Shown here: piece by piece, positions 46,129 to 59,300 of the stretch
Numbering within the stretch: the stretch's first letter is position 1
Layout of the letters: every line of letters begins with the position of its first letter
Assembly (NCBI GenBank): GCA_025766275.1
Contig: JAFKAC010000202.1
Location: 1-64,000 of the forward strand
DNA: 64,000 nt
Source: Lactarius indigo
Lineage: Eukaryota; Basidiomycota; Agaricomycetes; Russulales; Russulaceae
Reading direction: 5' to 3'
Notes under the pieces: model-generated
What the model was told of the DNA's origin: nothing
Seen by the model: the letters and a program-made list of their open reading frames with translations, nothing else
Databases searched by the model: none
Translations under genes and position numbers: made by a program

Positions 46129-46502
46129 TTTAGAATATTTCGGTGAGAAGGTTGCGTTGCGAATTGAAAAAATTCGAAGGCGAGTTGAGGTGCAGGAAGT
46201 CCGCAATACAGTAGCTCGAGAGGCTCAAGGCTTGAGGCTCGGGGTGGCTAGCAGCCAATCAATTGGGGCCCTTCTAACTTTAGGGCAGGCACACGTGCCA
46301 GTGCCATAACATTTCGTTATCATCGTTCCACTACACACCTCTCAATGTAAAGGAGATGTAAAAATATCCAAGGTGGTTGGTATGATCCACCAATTTATCA
46401 AATATAAAAAAGTTGGCAAAGTCTACTCGGGCTGGGGCACATCTTTGGCAGGGAAGTTCGGTCCGACTCCGCCGTGGGGTTTGCCTTCCAACAACTCTGA
46501 CG
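46129..46502. promoter_or_regulatory. Divergent intergenic region, GYF gene and APC11
   Basis: The GYF gene (minus) and APC11 (plus) start on either side, so this must hold both promoters. No element was identified. Confidence 0.45.
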
Positions 46503-46948
46503 ATGAAGATAACCGTTAAACGGTGGCACGCCATTGCTCAATGGCAATGGGACACAGGCAAGACTGACGATAATGGCGACGCGGAAGAAGACGTGTGCGG
46601 AATATGTCGTATACCCTTTGAAGGTTGTTGTCCGACTTGCAAAGTGCCTGGGGACGATTGCCCTCTGAGTTAGTCGTGCAATATGTGCCTTTTGACGCAT
46701 ACTGACGCCGAATCTACCAGTATGGGGAGAGTGTAGTCACGTCTTCCATATGCACTGTTTGCTGAAGTGGATAGGCACCGCAGCATCGAAGCAACAGTGT
46801 CCCATGGACCGCAGACCCTGGGGTAAGAAAATAGTGCAGCTCTCCGTTCACACCGCCAGGAACTCAGATCGCATCTCAAAATACAGTGACCGCCGAGAGA
46901 AAGGTCGGCGCGAATAATTCCTCCCCTCCTTCGCCTCCCGTGCCCTAG
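46503..46948 (+). CDS. APC11: Anaphase-promoting complex subunit Apc11 (RING-H2)
   Basis: Apc11 is the catalytic RING subunit of the APC/C ubiquitin ligase, which drives mitotic exit. The start reads MKITVKRWHAIAQWQWDTG, as in the family. The zinc ligands are visible: CGIC, CCPTC, DDC, then across an intron (GTTAGT..ACCAG) IWGECSHVFHMHCLLKWIG and QQCPMD. The last position, where many family members have CPMC, is Asp here. A second intron (GTAAGA..TACAG) leads to a short tail VTAERKVGANN and ends PVP at 46946-46948. Three exons, all in frame. The tail is a little longer than in yeast or human. Confidence 0.93.
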
Positions 46949-47422
46949 AAGGCACATACGTGTACTGGCTACCGCATATATCTCGGGCAAATCACCCCCC
47001 AGTAAACATTGTTGTGGTTGTTGAAAATTGAGGCCGTGCTCCCTGTCCCTGGCATCAGAAGCACGAGCTATGCAAGGAGCTATGTGTACATTTTGCGATC
47101 TGCGTTCATACTCGCGGGGTTACTAGTAGTCTTCTTCGCTTGATGAATGGACCCTGCAACGACATCGCACCAGATATCCCACGTCTACAGTCCAGCGACT
47201 AGTACAACGATGCAGCACTGGCCTGTGGTTGTATAACTATAGTACAAAATATTATATAATACTTCCTGGTGGAGCACCAGCGTGAATCTTGTGCTTGTTT
47301 GAACAAGTTCTTGACTCGGTACTGCGAAACTCGAACTCGGTGTTATACAACTGTGCTCCACCGTCTTGCGCTGATCTGTTGCCTGCGACACTACATCTTG
47401 GCGAGTGCTAGTATCTAGCACG
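46949..47422. other. Intergenic region
   Basis: APC11 3' UTR and promoter of the GT25 gene. No gene was recognised. Confidence 0.45.
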
Positions 47423-48734
47423 ATGCCCCCCCGCCTCGCTCTCAGAGCCCTGTCCCAGGTTCGATTCGGCCGCCCATTGCTCTTCTGGGTTATCATGACG
47501 GGGACCCTTTTGACTGTCTGCATTAATCTTCGACACATCTCCGTTTGGATCGAGAATTATGCACCCGGGACTGATTATTGGAGAAGCTACTGGATGGGAT
47601 CCTCTGTTCAAACTTCTTCTCATCAGCAACTGTCACACGCGCTAGCTTTCTCCAAAACATATGTTATCTCTCTTCCTCGCAGGGCGGACCGCCGTGCTCA
47701 AATGGGTCTCCTGATGGATGCCCTTCACGTGGACTGGACGTACACGGATGCCGTTGAGGCAAACTCATCTGCGGTGACCGTCGTCCTACGCCAAGTATAC
47801 ACCCTACGTAATCAATTGGAGTCTCGGCTAGGGTATGGGGGTGAAGGCGTGCAAGGCAGTTCCACCTTTCCAGTATTTGATTGGCCCCGCGACATAGAAG
47901 CCGTGATTCACTCTCAAGGGCCCCTACGGCCTTTTGGTGCTGATTTCTGGACACTACCTCCCTCTCATGGCTCGACAGATCTAGCAACCCACGCCTCAAT
48001 AGTGGGTTCACATACTTCCACACACATGCCTTCGGCCCGGCCTTTAGCTTCCGTTGACCCTCCACCACTTGCCTGCGCTTCTGGAAATAATGTTTCTGCG
48101 ACTTTCTCTTCAAACCTCCCTTTGTACAGACACCTAACTACTGCAAAAGTCGCTTGCTGGTACTCTCATTTTCAGACCATTCGTGGCGTTGCAAACGGCG
48201 AGTACGAGGCTGTGATGGTACTGGAAGACGACGTAGATATAGAACATGACATGGATAGGAGGTTACAAGCGTTGTGGGGGGCGCTACCTCGTGACTGGGA
48301 CATCATTTATCTTGGTGCGTTGAGGCCTAAAAGTTCAGACAACGACAAACGATTGCACCGCAGGTCACTGTTGGTCAGACGAGTCGCAGTTTCCGCCCCT
48401 GCGCAACATCACTCTGCAACTACCAAGTGGCCGCATGGCATCGTCAGCATTACACCCTGCCAGCGCTCCCAAGTGCACACACGCGTACGTGCTATCACGC
48501 ATCGGCGCTCGTCGCATTGTGGCACATTTGCGTCATCCGCCATTTGCGTATTCGCGCGCAATCGACCAGGCGTTGTCCTGGCTCGTACAGAGCCAGCGCC
48601 TGCGTGCGTTTAGCATCGTACCGCCCGTCGTCGTGCAGCGCAAAATTTCCGGTAGCGATGTCATGCCTGGCCTTGGCAGCGCCTGGCGGAACAGACTATA
48701 TAATGGTGTATTGGGTACTAGTAGCAAGGACTAA
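47423..48734 (+). CDS. Glycosyltransferase family 25 protein, type II membrane
   Basis: GT25 (LPS glycosyltransferase type) enzymes transfer sugars from nucleotide donors; fungal members are of unknown substrate. A single N-terminal membrane helix (LLFWVIMTGTLLTVCINL) predicts a Golgi type II protein. The catalytic domain starts KTYVISLPRRADRRAQM and has ACWYSHFQTIRGVANGEYEA followed by VMVLEDDVDIEHDM, the acidic metal-binding motif, then DWDIIYLG. An intron (GTGCGT..CCGCAG) near 48315-48361 joins to HCWSDESQFPPL, and the end is HAYVLSRIGARRIVAHLRHP through GVLGTSSKD. A long insert of about 110 residues separates the two catalytic blocks. The start ATG at 47423 places the helix at about residues 18-36. 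The gene is intact. Confidence 0.88.
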
Positions 48735-48879
48735 GTAGGAAACTTGAATGTAAAAATTTACGTGTTATAAAATCAAATTGATTCCGATGTTTCGGCCGTT
48801 GCCAGATGAGAGATGGACCTCATCCAACAGGCATCGTTATTCCCGGAGTAGCTGTCCTCGCGATCGATTCCCAGGAGAG

Positions 48880-50070
48880 ATGGCCAGTCTCCCGCGGTCC
48901 TTCAAGATACGCGTACCTGCGACCTCTGCCAATATCGGGCCGGGTTTTGATGTCGTCGGACTCTCTCTTTCCCTCTACCTCACTTTGACCGTGACGGTGC
49001 CCAACCCTTCGGCAGCCTCTTCCTCGGAACGTCCCTCCATCTCATACACCGGCGAAGGCGCAGAGGAGGTGCCACTTGACGCCTACAAAAATCTCACCAC
49101 GCGCGTTGCGCTCTACGTCCTCCGGTGTAATGGAATTCTGTCCTTCCCATCTGGTCTCACCATCCACGCCCACAACGAGATACCTTTCGGTCGTGGGCTC
49201 GGGTCGTCCGGGGCTGCGGTGATCGCAGGCGTCTTGTTGGGCGACGCCCTTGGCCACTTCGGCCTCTCACGCGAGCGCATGCTCGACTTTGCCCTCATGG
49301 TCGAGCGTCATCCGGACAACGTCACCGCCGCACTGGTCGGAGGTTTTGTGGGATCTTATTTACGCGAACTCGACCCCAGTGCAACACAGGCCGCCAGTGT
49401 CCCTCTGAGTGAAGTACTCCCTGAGTACCCGCCCGACGCGGGCCCAGACTGGGGACGTGATCCTCCGTTGCCGCCCACAGGCATCGGGCATTACGTGCGT
49501 TTTGGGTGGGCAAAGGAAATACGTGCGATCGCCATAATTCCTCGCTTTGAGTTGAGCACCGCGAAAGCTCGAGAAGTTCTTCCACAGTCCTACTCTAGAA
49601 AAGACTTGGTACGCGGGTCTCTAGTGTGGACAAAGCCTACTAGTGACGTCCACATCCTACGCAAACAGGTCTTCAATATGCAGCGCCTTGCCGTTTTGAC
49701 GACGGCTCTTTCTAGATCGCCTCCGGATCCCGACCTCATTTATGAAGCCATGAAAGACCGTGTCCATCAGCCATACAGGCGCGGTCTGGTACGTCCTCGA
49801 TCACCCCCACATCACTTCCAATCAGTTCACCGATCTTCTCAGATTCCGGGTCTACCAGAGGTCACCTCCTTAATCACACCTGACTCTCACCCCGGACTAT
49901 TGGGGATATGCCTTTCTGGGGCCGGTCCTACCATACTCGCTCTTGCAGTTGGCAACTTCGAAGCTGTCGCCGAGGATGCACGTAAAATATTTCGAGAGAA
50001 GGGCGTTGAAGTAGATTGGTTAGTGTTAGACGTTGTGTCGGAAGGAAGCTATGTAGAGGATCAGTCGTGA
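48880..50070 (+). CDS. THR1: Homoserine kinase
   Basis: This enzyme phosphorylates homoserine in threonine synthesis. It is a GHMP kinase: FKIRVPATSANIGPGFDVVG at the start, the ATP loop EIPFGRGLGSSGAAVIAG, then MVERHPDNVTAALVGGF and the C-terminal GICLSGAGPTILALAVGN. The start ATG at 48880 (MASLPRSFKIRV) fits the family; the upstream frame is not conserved-looking. A 54 bp intron, GTACGT..CTCAG at about 49791-49844, is a multiple of three and free of stops, so the gene reads open with or without it. Removing it joins HQPYRRGL to IPGLPEV, the normal family sequence. Confidence 0.94.
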   Translation: MASLPRSFKIRVPATSANIGPGFDVVGLSLSLYLTLTVTVPNPSAASSSERPSISYTGEGAEEVPLDAYKNLTTRVALYVLRCNGILSFPSGLTIHAHNEIPFGRGLGSSGAAVIAGVLLGDALGHFGLSRERMLDFALMVERHPDNVTAALVGGFVGSYLRELDPSATQAASVPLSEVLPEYPPDAGPDWGRDPPLPPTGIGHYVRFGWAKEIRAIAIIPRFELSTAKAREVLPQSYSRKDLVRGSLVWTKPTSDVHILRKQVFNMQRLAVLTTALSRSPPDPDLIYEAMKDRVHQPYRRGLVRPRSPPHHFQSVHRSSQIPGLPEVTSLITPDSHPGLLGICLSGAGPTILALAVGNFEAVAEDARKIFREKGVEVDWLVLDVVSEGSYVEDQS

Positions 50071-50351
50071 GGTGTATCAGTTACGTGGCTAGGTCCACAA
50101 ACACAATGAAAATTATTTACGAGTTACACAGCTCAGCACCAAGACAAGCTCATCCCTGTAGATGATTCGTGGGGGGGACGGGGTCATACCTGGACACCAA
50201 CCCAACTCAGCAGGTCTCGATCGTTGAAGAAACATCATGCGTTTATATTAATTACAAAATCGGTACGAGAGGCTGGAGGGTATCAGAATGGGGGTTGTAC
50301 ATGATGCGTGATGTAGGGAACTTCAAATTATGATCTAGAGCATCACTATAT
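50071..50351. other. Convergent 3' gap, homoserine kinase and dynein
   Basis: Probably the two 3' UTRs. No gene was recognised. Confidence 0.45.
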
Positions 50352-53300
50352 TTAACCGCTAGCTGTTAGACAGACCGCGCGAGTGGAAACCAAGGCACCA
50401 GCACTCCTGTCAAAAGGTAGGTCTACTGTAAACAAAACATCACTGCGATCATTGTTGAGGTATACGGGCAGGTTGACGAGGGTCGCATGAGGGTCAACAT
50501 CGTCCATCTGAACCCACCGGACCTGGGACGGATTTAATCGGGTGGACTCCCCTTGGTTAAGAACGAGTTGATCGTCGACCCAGGATGCACCCTCCAAAAC
50601 CAAGCCTACGATGGTCTTAGTAAGTTAATCAGATAGTGATGGGTGAATACGTACCATCAACGATGAAGGCGCTAGGATCGTTCACTCGCTCAAGGTCGAG
50701 TCGAAGATACAGCGTTTCCAAGCTCCACTTCTTGCGATGAGCGACGGCCTGGCGAGTTGCTGTGATGTAGGCCTCAGGGAAGAACAAGCCCCCGAGCCAA
50801 ACCTCGACGTTGGCAAGATTTTCTACTTCAGCAAGGCTATCGAGCTGATCTAGACGACGAGAAAAATCGGGAATCCACTCTGTCACGGATATCGTTTTCT
50901 TGACCTTGTAACGTCGCCAATGGTCAGGGATTGTGCCTGGAAAACGATTTCAGACGTCAGTCGCCAATGGAACCCTCACGTAATCATTACCTTTTGTTAG
51001 AGAGCTCATTAGCGTGCGGAGGTGGTTGGTCTGCTTCAGTTGACCTTCGCAGACCTTGACAACATCAGTGAGGTCTCTCCTTACGGAGCCCAAGAGCTTT
51101 TGTCCCGTGGAACCCTCGCGCAAAAACAGGCGATAGAGTGGATCCTGATTATCTACGGCTTGTTTCTGCAATGTGCGGAAGGCCTAAATCCCTGTGAGTG
51201 TGTGCACGAAAAACCCAGGAAGATCCATACCGAGGGCAACTGGCTCAGCCAATCTTTACATCGCTCGTATAAAACGCGCATCCAAGCAGGTTGCTGTAAT
51301 GCCGATCCTTTCGCTGGACCACTAGTAGCTACAGTGTCGTCGTCGTCATCAGCTAACATTCGCATCTTCCTCAATTTCACAAGCAGTTCATTTCCTAACC
51401 GTGCATAAGCACCCAGCTCTCGGAAGAGATAGGTAACTTACCTTGAGCAACCGCTATGACACGCTCAGCAGTTGGGGGAAGACTCAGCCAAGCGGGTGGC
51501 TCCCTGTCTGGTAGGCCCTTGACCCACGATAGGAAGTGGTCTAGTTTCGTACCATCCGGAGCAGTCAACAGATGATCACTCGCGGTGCTAGGGACCAAAT
51601 CAAAGTCAACGTTGTATGCTGCTGGGCTGAAGAGGCCATCCACGAATGCGTCAAGAATTCTTTGGTCAAAGTCGCTGTCAACACGCCCGCCATATACGGA
51701 TTGTTTGATCAAGGTTCGAATAGCGTCCCAAGGTATCTGTGCAGGATCGACGTTGGTGCGGCCTTTGGCGACAGAGTGTAGCCAAGTGTCAATGGTTGTG
51801 AAAGCAGACGCCATGTCCGAGTCGTTGAAATCATAGCTTTTGCTCCACCCAAGTGGTACGTATCGTAGGCGCTCCTGCACAACTGCATGGAACCAAGCTA
51901 AGAGGAAGTACAGGCGGACTTTCTCTGCAGGACCCTGAGAAAGGCGGGCGGGAGGAATACTGCGGAGCGAGTCCAGGAGATTTGCCTTGACACCCGGCGC
52001 AGGCTCATTCATAATGATGCGTGACTGCCGTAGAATGTTAACGGGGATAGATGGATTCGCCTCCATAGTCAAGAATAAACGGAAGTTTCGATGAGCATTC
52101 AGTGTTTGTAGTTTCTTCTCTAGTTGACCGAGCCACGATGGTGCTAGATGTACGTTCTTCAGCAGAACCCAAGTTCCTTGACGAGACGCTACGCCTATGG
52201 CTTGATCCGCAAGCCCAAATCCTTCCTGTGAACCCATGGCTACCTGTGTACAGCGTGACTGAGTACTCTGTACCAAACCTTCAACACGATAACTGGCATC
52301 GTAGCCAGAAATGGACACCAAGGCCAAAGGAGTTTGTGCTTTCACCTCATCTGCAACCATGTTACCAAGGTCGAAGGACGCTTCTGCTGACAAGTCAATC
52401 TCGAAGACAGTCTGAACAAAGATGGCTACGGCTTGCAAAAGACGATCGGGCCGTAGACATTTAACGATAAGCAATGACCTGATTGCTTCCACAGCGGCTA
52501 TACCAAACAACTAAACACACACTCGAGGTTAATGGTGGCGAGGACTTACGGGTACTCGGGTCCCAAGGGGCGGGTACTATGAGCTCCGGATTGCCGGAAG
52601 ATAGGAAGGGGGCCCAATCCGCTTCATGTTCAATTATGTGCGACTGCACAGGCTTGAACAAGGACTGCTTGGCATAGGCGTCGAGACGTTGCTGTTGTTC
52701 ATTAGTCAAGGATTCGATGGCTCGATCCGTTGAGGTTGGTGCGCCAACCGAACCATCTCCGCTCTCCAACAAGAACTCTAACTCCTCGTTGATATCCTCT
52801 AGTCCCCGGAGTTTGATTTGGGCAAGAAGGACCGCGAGCATGACATGGTCTCGGTGGAAGAGAGCACGAGATGTGCGCCTGTAAGTGATTAAGAACAAGT
52901 CCTTGAGAAGGATGTCGCGCCTTGCACCGTGATCGGAAATGCCTTGAAGGTGTGGATTATGGTGAAGGACATAGTCAAAGATGTCCAAAAAGAACCGCAA
53001 AGAGAATTGGTAGAAGTGGTTGACAAGGTTCAATTGCTCGAGTATAAAGAAGACCGAACTGCAGGCCTGGGCGATTGGGAGGTACTCTGCCGTCACCTGC
53101 TCCACTTCTTTCATGACGATATCGGTTTCTTCCACCTTGCGTGTGATGTCGGCGGCTTCCCGTTTCAGGGTTTCCAGGGTATCGATGACCTTGTCGTCGT
53201 CAAGAATGTTTCCAGACGACTCGTTGAGAGCCTGAAGCAACAGCTTCTCGAGCGTACGGAGCCGTACTCGGAATTCGCCTTGCACTTTCATGAGGTCTGT

Positions 53301-56300
53301 CCTCTTTTGTTCCGTGTCTGGTCGCTCCACCTTCAATACTTGATCAAGCGACTGACTCTGCAGACTGCTCCTCGTCATTGTGAAGTTGACGAAAGTGACG
53401 CGACTACAGATGTCGGGCGAGAAATCGACAGAAGGGTCGCGGGTCGACAAGAACATCGTGAAGGACGGTGAAAAGTCAATGTCTTGACTTCCTAAGCGAA
53501 TAAGGACACGGCCCCCGGTTCTACGAATCTCTTTATTGAGCACGGCATTGAGAATGGGGTCCAGATGTTCCACATCTTGGATGAGGAGTGGGTTCCCGAA
53601 ACGAAGAGCGCTCTCCAAGACCTTTAGGAATGCCTCATCCAAGAAGCTTGTGACGGTAATCTTGCGATCTTTATGCTCATTGAGAAGGAATGTGGTTGCT
53701 TGCCCGGTTGGATCGATGATAAGTGGGTAGCGACTGAAACGCTTGAGCATGATAGCATTCTCTGTAAAGAGATTATCAGAGGGTAGACCTTTCGACTGCC
53801 AGCTTAAACGATCGTCGGCCGTGGACAGGTATTCGGTAAACGAGAGTTCAGGTTTGAACTTTATGTTGGCTTCAGTCAGATGATTGATCCATTCTTGCCA
53901 CATAACTTCGCGATAGTGTTGGTCAAAGAAGCCGCTATACGCCAGGAATGCGGAAGAGAGCAAAACGTCGCCGACTATGGTACTCATTTCCACGTCAAAA
54001 GTTCGGCTGCCTGCCTCCCAGCGAGCTCGTTCTGACGACAGGCTTTCCAAAAGTTTCATACTCCGGTCGACTTTGCCCTGCACACGCTCCATCTCAAATT
54101 TAATTGCTTGAGTTTCGCTGATGAGCAGCGCGTACTCTTCCTTGTACTTTTGGATGCTAGCTTCGAGTTCGGAAATCATAGTGATGATTGTAGTCGCCTG
54201 CTGTTTTGTCTGATCGGCCTGCTGCTCCAGAGACTGGACTTCGTTTCGCAACGGTTCGACTTTGTCCAATATTTCGGAGAAACGGACTTGCGCAAGTACC
54301 CATTTGACGAGGGGGCCACAGGCTTTGGAGGCACGCTGGACGGTTTCAAAGTTGTATGAGGGTCGACTCAAGAAATCTCTCTTCATCAGATCTCGTAGAG
54401 GTTTCGTCATCTGAGTGGTTGTGTCGAAGTTGACAATCCTTTGTATGAAATCGTCACGACGAATGATGCCTTGAACAGTGCGCCAGCCATCGATTTTATG
54501 CCCCAAGATGGTACACACGGATTCCATTGCCGATTTAACGGCCTCTGGAGGGTTGGCCATTGTTCGGACTTCCTGAAGGTGCTGCCTCTTTATGTTGCTG
54601 ACGGCGGATTGAGCTTCTAGTACAGCCGGCTCGGCGTCTGCGAGGTCCGCCATCACCACAGCACGACGCTGCTCGATGTTCTTGTCTTGTTCGACAAGAG
54701 CGGCTTGGATCTCGATAGACGCTGCCTTCTTTTGCTCGGCTTCCTGTTGGTCGGCAACCATCTGCCGCAGCTTTTCATTGGCTTCTTTGTCCTTCGCTTC
54801 GAGCTGAGCACGCTTAACGGCGAGACTTTTCCTCAACTCCTCGACCTGGGTGACGGTGTCGCGGAGTTTATCCAATCCGACGTGAAGATGACGCTGTTGC
54901 TCTTCTAGTTCGTCCCTCTTTTCGTTGTAGAGACGAACATAGTGATTGATGCTGTGGCTGTGTCAGCAGAAGAAAGGGAAAAGTGGAGTTGCGACCTACA
55001 AATCCAAATAATGGCGCGGCGTGACGTAGTTGTAGCGACCTTGTCTGCGGCTGAGACGCTGGTTGATTTGATACAAAGACATATGGACGTAGACCAAAGC
55101 ATTGACGACAGCTGTGCGATGTATGGGCGGCATGGAAAGTTCGCGGTAAGCGATGGGGAAGTTAGAAGGCGGGGAGTATACTGATAGGTCGAGATCAAGG
55201 GTGTGGGTAAACTCCATGCCCACTTGATAGAAAGCTTGATCAGACCAGTCCCCGAACCAGTCAAGGACACAACGATTGAAGAGGGCTGGAGATGTAGCGG
55301 CACGTGAGGCGAGGCCATTCTCTGGCGGGTTCATTGTGAAAACGACATGGAGGTTCTTTGCCACTTGTTGGGTGAACCAGCGATATAATTCTTCGTGGGA
55401 GTCTAACATCAAGCCATCCCGTTGTGATCCCTCCTTACAAGCCGTCATGAGAGCGGCATGTTCATCGCCTTCGAAGAGACCGGGCACCTCTGCGTTGGCG
55501 AGTAAAGTGTTCATGCGCTCCAAAAACCCAGAGTCGAGGACGTTCGACTCGTCCATTATGAAGCAGATCTTTTCTCCTTTGGTACCCGCGCGGCGAAGCA
55601 CAGTACGCAAGTCCTCATCAAAGTCATCGCCAGTATACTTGTTGGAAACCTTGATCTGAAAGATGCTCAAGCCATTCATCCACGCGACAAAACGGGACAG
55701 CGTGGTCTAAAAATGCCCAGGTCAATAGGTGGTCATGTTTTGTTGCGGAATCTTACCTTTCCACTTCCACTGACTCCTATTAATAAGAGATGGCCTTGTA
55801 CTTGACGGAATACACGATCAATTCGGAGAACGTGGTCAAGCACATCGTTAAAAAGGACGAGTGGCACATCGAGTTCTTCCTCGTAGAAGACACGGAGGCG
55901 CTGCTTCGTATACTCGCGGAGAACTTCACGATCGACAGGTATGTAATTCTTCGAAGTCCAGTTGGAAAACAAGATCGGTCGCACAAGTGCTTCGTCTGTA
56001 TTGATGGTGGGGAAATGGGTCATGGCGGTGGCATCGATGTTTTCGTCGGTCCATAGTCTTTCCTCCTCGGCAACCAGCCTATCTTGGAAGAGTCGAAGAG
56101 CCTCGTGTGCCCAGATGCGCACGAGTCCTTCCACAGTCAAGATCTCCAACGGCCGGATCGCTTCGTAGATCCCGCGTACCCATCGAGTCAGCTCACGAGG
56201 ACTGTATACATAATGGGCTTGAATGTCGGTCGTAAATCTTCGCTGCGAGGCCAGATAGAAATCCACCATGGCGTCGGTGAGGGGCTCGGTATACGGACGA

Positions 56301-59300
56301 AGGTTGGGGACAACTTTCAGTACGGCCCGCGTGTACGTTCCATAGATCTGCTTGAGTGAAATCTCTCCGGGATAATCAACCATGATGAGCGGAGCATGGC
56401 GCAAGAAGCGATGGCTAAGAGGTACACGGCCCGGATCTGTGGGGGGATTGCAGGCACCTACGAATTGGATGCGTTCTAGTTTGACCCAGGACATATCCGT
56501 GGTCCGCCAGAAACCTCCAGATTCGACAAGCTGGCGAATGAATGAAATAACCCTCTGGGTCCCGTATTTATCCGTGGCAGGGAGGTTGATCTCATCACAG
56601 AACACTACGAGCCAGCGACCCAATTGAATCGGGGCCAGAAGGACGCCATTGGGGGTCTTCCTGTATTCACAATATTGCTCGAAGGTCTTCAATATTAATT
56701 CCGGTGTTGTCGCACTTGAGAAATTAAGACCAACTATCTCCATGTCAGGAAGTTTTCTCAGGGCGCTGAATAGCGTCATTGTCTTGCCAGAACCAGGGGG
56801 ACCGCAAAGCATGAGGGGCTTATGTTCGGAAAGCCACGAGTAAAGGACCTCTTCATGACGCACAGTGTCCACGGTGGGGACCACAACGTCCGACGCAGTC
56901 ACCGTGTGCGGTTCGATCTCGATTTGTGGGACTTTGGAGGCCCACGCTGACCATTCGCCGGTCGCAATTTGAACGTCAAAGTCGATTAAAGAGGTCCCGC
57001 CTATTAGGGGAGGAAGGTCGACGCCAGTCCTTTGACTGAGGAAGTGTCCGAGCCCCGCACGCAAGTCGAGCCTGGCGTCTCCAGAGAAGGCCCAAATTAC
57101 GCTGACGAGAAAACGCTTCGTGACATATTGTTCTACTTGCTCCGCGCTAAGAGGGAAATCCGAGTGGTGTGAATTGTACTCCAGAACGTTCCGAACAGTC
57201 TTGTTAAGCAGGGAAAATAGGGTGTTCAGAGCACGTGTATTTGTGAAATCCATGATATGTTCAATGCCGGATGCGTATTCGAGAGCGGAGGTGACAAGCT
57301 CCCCATCCGAGAAATACGGCTCCAGGACTGCGGCGATCTGCTTCTGAGTGCCCAAGTTGATACTGGATGCGTCGGTTCCATCCTCCGCACGCCGACCTGT
57401 GATGCCTGGCATTTCGTCGTCGTCGGCATCTAGCGGCACAGCTGCCAGAGAGTTGAGATATTGGCGATAGATCATAGCGGGTTCGACGATATCGTCGCTA
57501 AACCAGATCATTCCGCAACGACTGACAGTCGCAAGCGTGGCGTAACGAAGATGTTCCACCTCGAACATAATGCGAACATTGGGAGGGAGGTTAAGACGTT
57601 CGCCATTCGGCAGTGTGAGCAACTTGTTGTCGTCAAGCACACTATTGCCCGTGGTGTGAGAAGCGTAAAGGCATAAAGTGAGCCACGAACCTGTTCAGAT
57701 TCTCCACCCATTCAGGATCGACATCGCCATCGAAGATAATCCAATGTCTCTTCCCACTTTCACCGCGCACGTCATCGACTATTTTGCGCAGGACATGGGT
57801 GAAAAGTCCGTCGTTCCATTCACGGGTGGTCTGGTCGAGTGTCCCGTATAATGCGTCCTTGTGCATAGCTTTCGGGTCGATGACATAAGCGATACCTTCG
57901 ATGCCGTCCAGACGCTCGAGGGCGGTGAGTAGTACCTGCCAAGCGTTGGTCTTCCCACTGCCAGAGGGCCCCACCATCATGAGGCCATGCTGGATCTTTT
58001 GGATTTGATAAAGCTGCAAGATCTTGCTGACCCATCGCTCCCCTTCCACGAGGCGCCTTTCTTCGCAAACTTTGCTAATATGACCACGGAGGGCGCCAAG
58101 ATCCACAGGAATATATTCAGTACCAGGAAAGACATCAGCCAGGAGACTGTGGGGACAAGTTACTCGGAGGTATCTGGCTCCAGGTTTCAGGGAACGAACC
58201 TTGTAAGAAGGGGCACGTCGTCTGCAACAAGCTTCGGCACAATTGTTTCAGTGACGCTCTGGATTAGGATAACCTGCTCAGAAAAGACGTCGGAGAGTCC
58301 GGCGACATCGCCATCGCCACTAGAGCGAGCCTCTTGTAGGCGCTCGCGCTTGAGAATGCCAGCACTCGCGAGGACAGCCTTCAACGCGCGCAGACCGAAG
58401 TCATAGTGCGGTTGAGGAGAAAGCTGTTCATCGCAGAGATTGAAGAATGGGACGATTTTGGATGCAAGTGACTCTGCTGTGCGGAACCCTTGAGAGAAGA
58501 GCATAACTTGGGCAATGAGTTCTCGATCAGGACGGGTCATGGCCATACTGGGGAGGTCATCAGGAAGATACATATGCAAGAAATATGGCACTTACGGCCT
58601 GAATAGCTTCGTCAAATTCGGCGGAAGTTGAGAACGACCGGCGTAATTAGGGTTAGTCGTTATGAAAATCCCGATGTTCTTGTTGATTTTCAGGTTTTTG
58701 CCCACCAGCTCGATTTCTGCGTTCGGATTCTTCACAAGTGCGGCCAAACCTTGCTGAATACTCTGTACTTGCTGGCTGACGGCGCTGAGAATTCTCTCTT
58801 CCAGTCGGTTGAATTCGTCGAAACAACCCCATGCACCGACTTGGCAGAGCCCTACGAAGATGCGACCCATAGCTTGGAAATCGAACGTCTCGTCGCAACA
58901 GAAAACGAGCACGAATCTGCCTAGCTGAAGGCCAAGCGCCTTCACCGATTCCGTCTTGCCTGTACCTGCAGGACCAAAAGGCGCACCACCGAGTTGCGTA
59001 TCCAGAGCTTGGGTAAGAGTCAGATAGCACCGGTCAGTTAACGGGGTTTGCACCAGACGCTCAGGAACACCAAGGTATTCCCACCCGTACGGAAAGGAGG
59101 CATCCGCTACACGGATGACCAACCGGTCAAGTGGGCTCTCGGTGGTGCGATCAAGGTAGAAGCGCATTTGGTATAGCCAAGCGAAGCTCTTGTTATCTGT
59201 TGCACTCTGATGAACGAGGGTACGTGTAACGTCGCGCTGGTGCACCAACTCGGTGATGAGATGCTCGCACTTCTTGCGCGTGACGGGACTAAGTTCCGTG

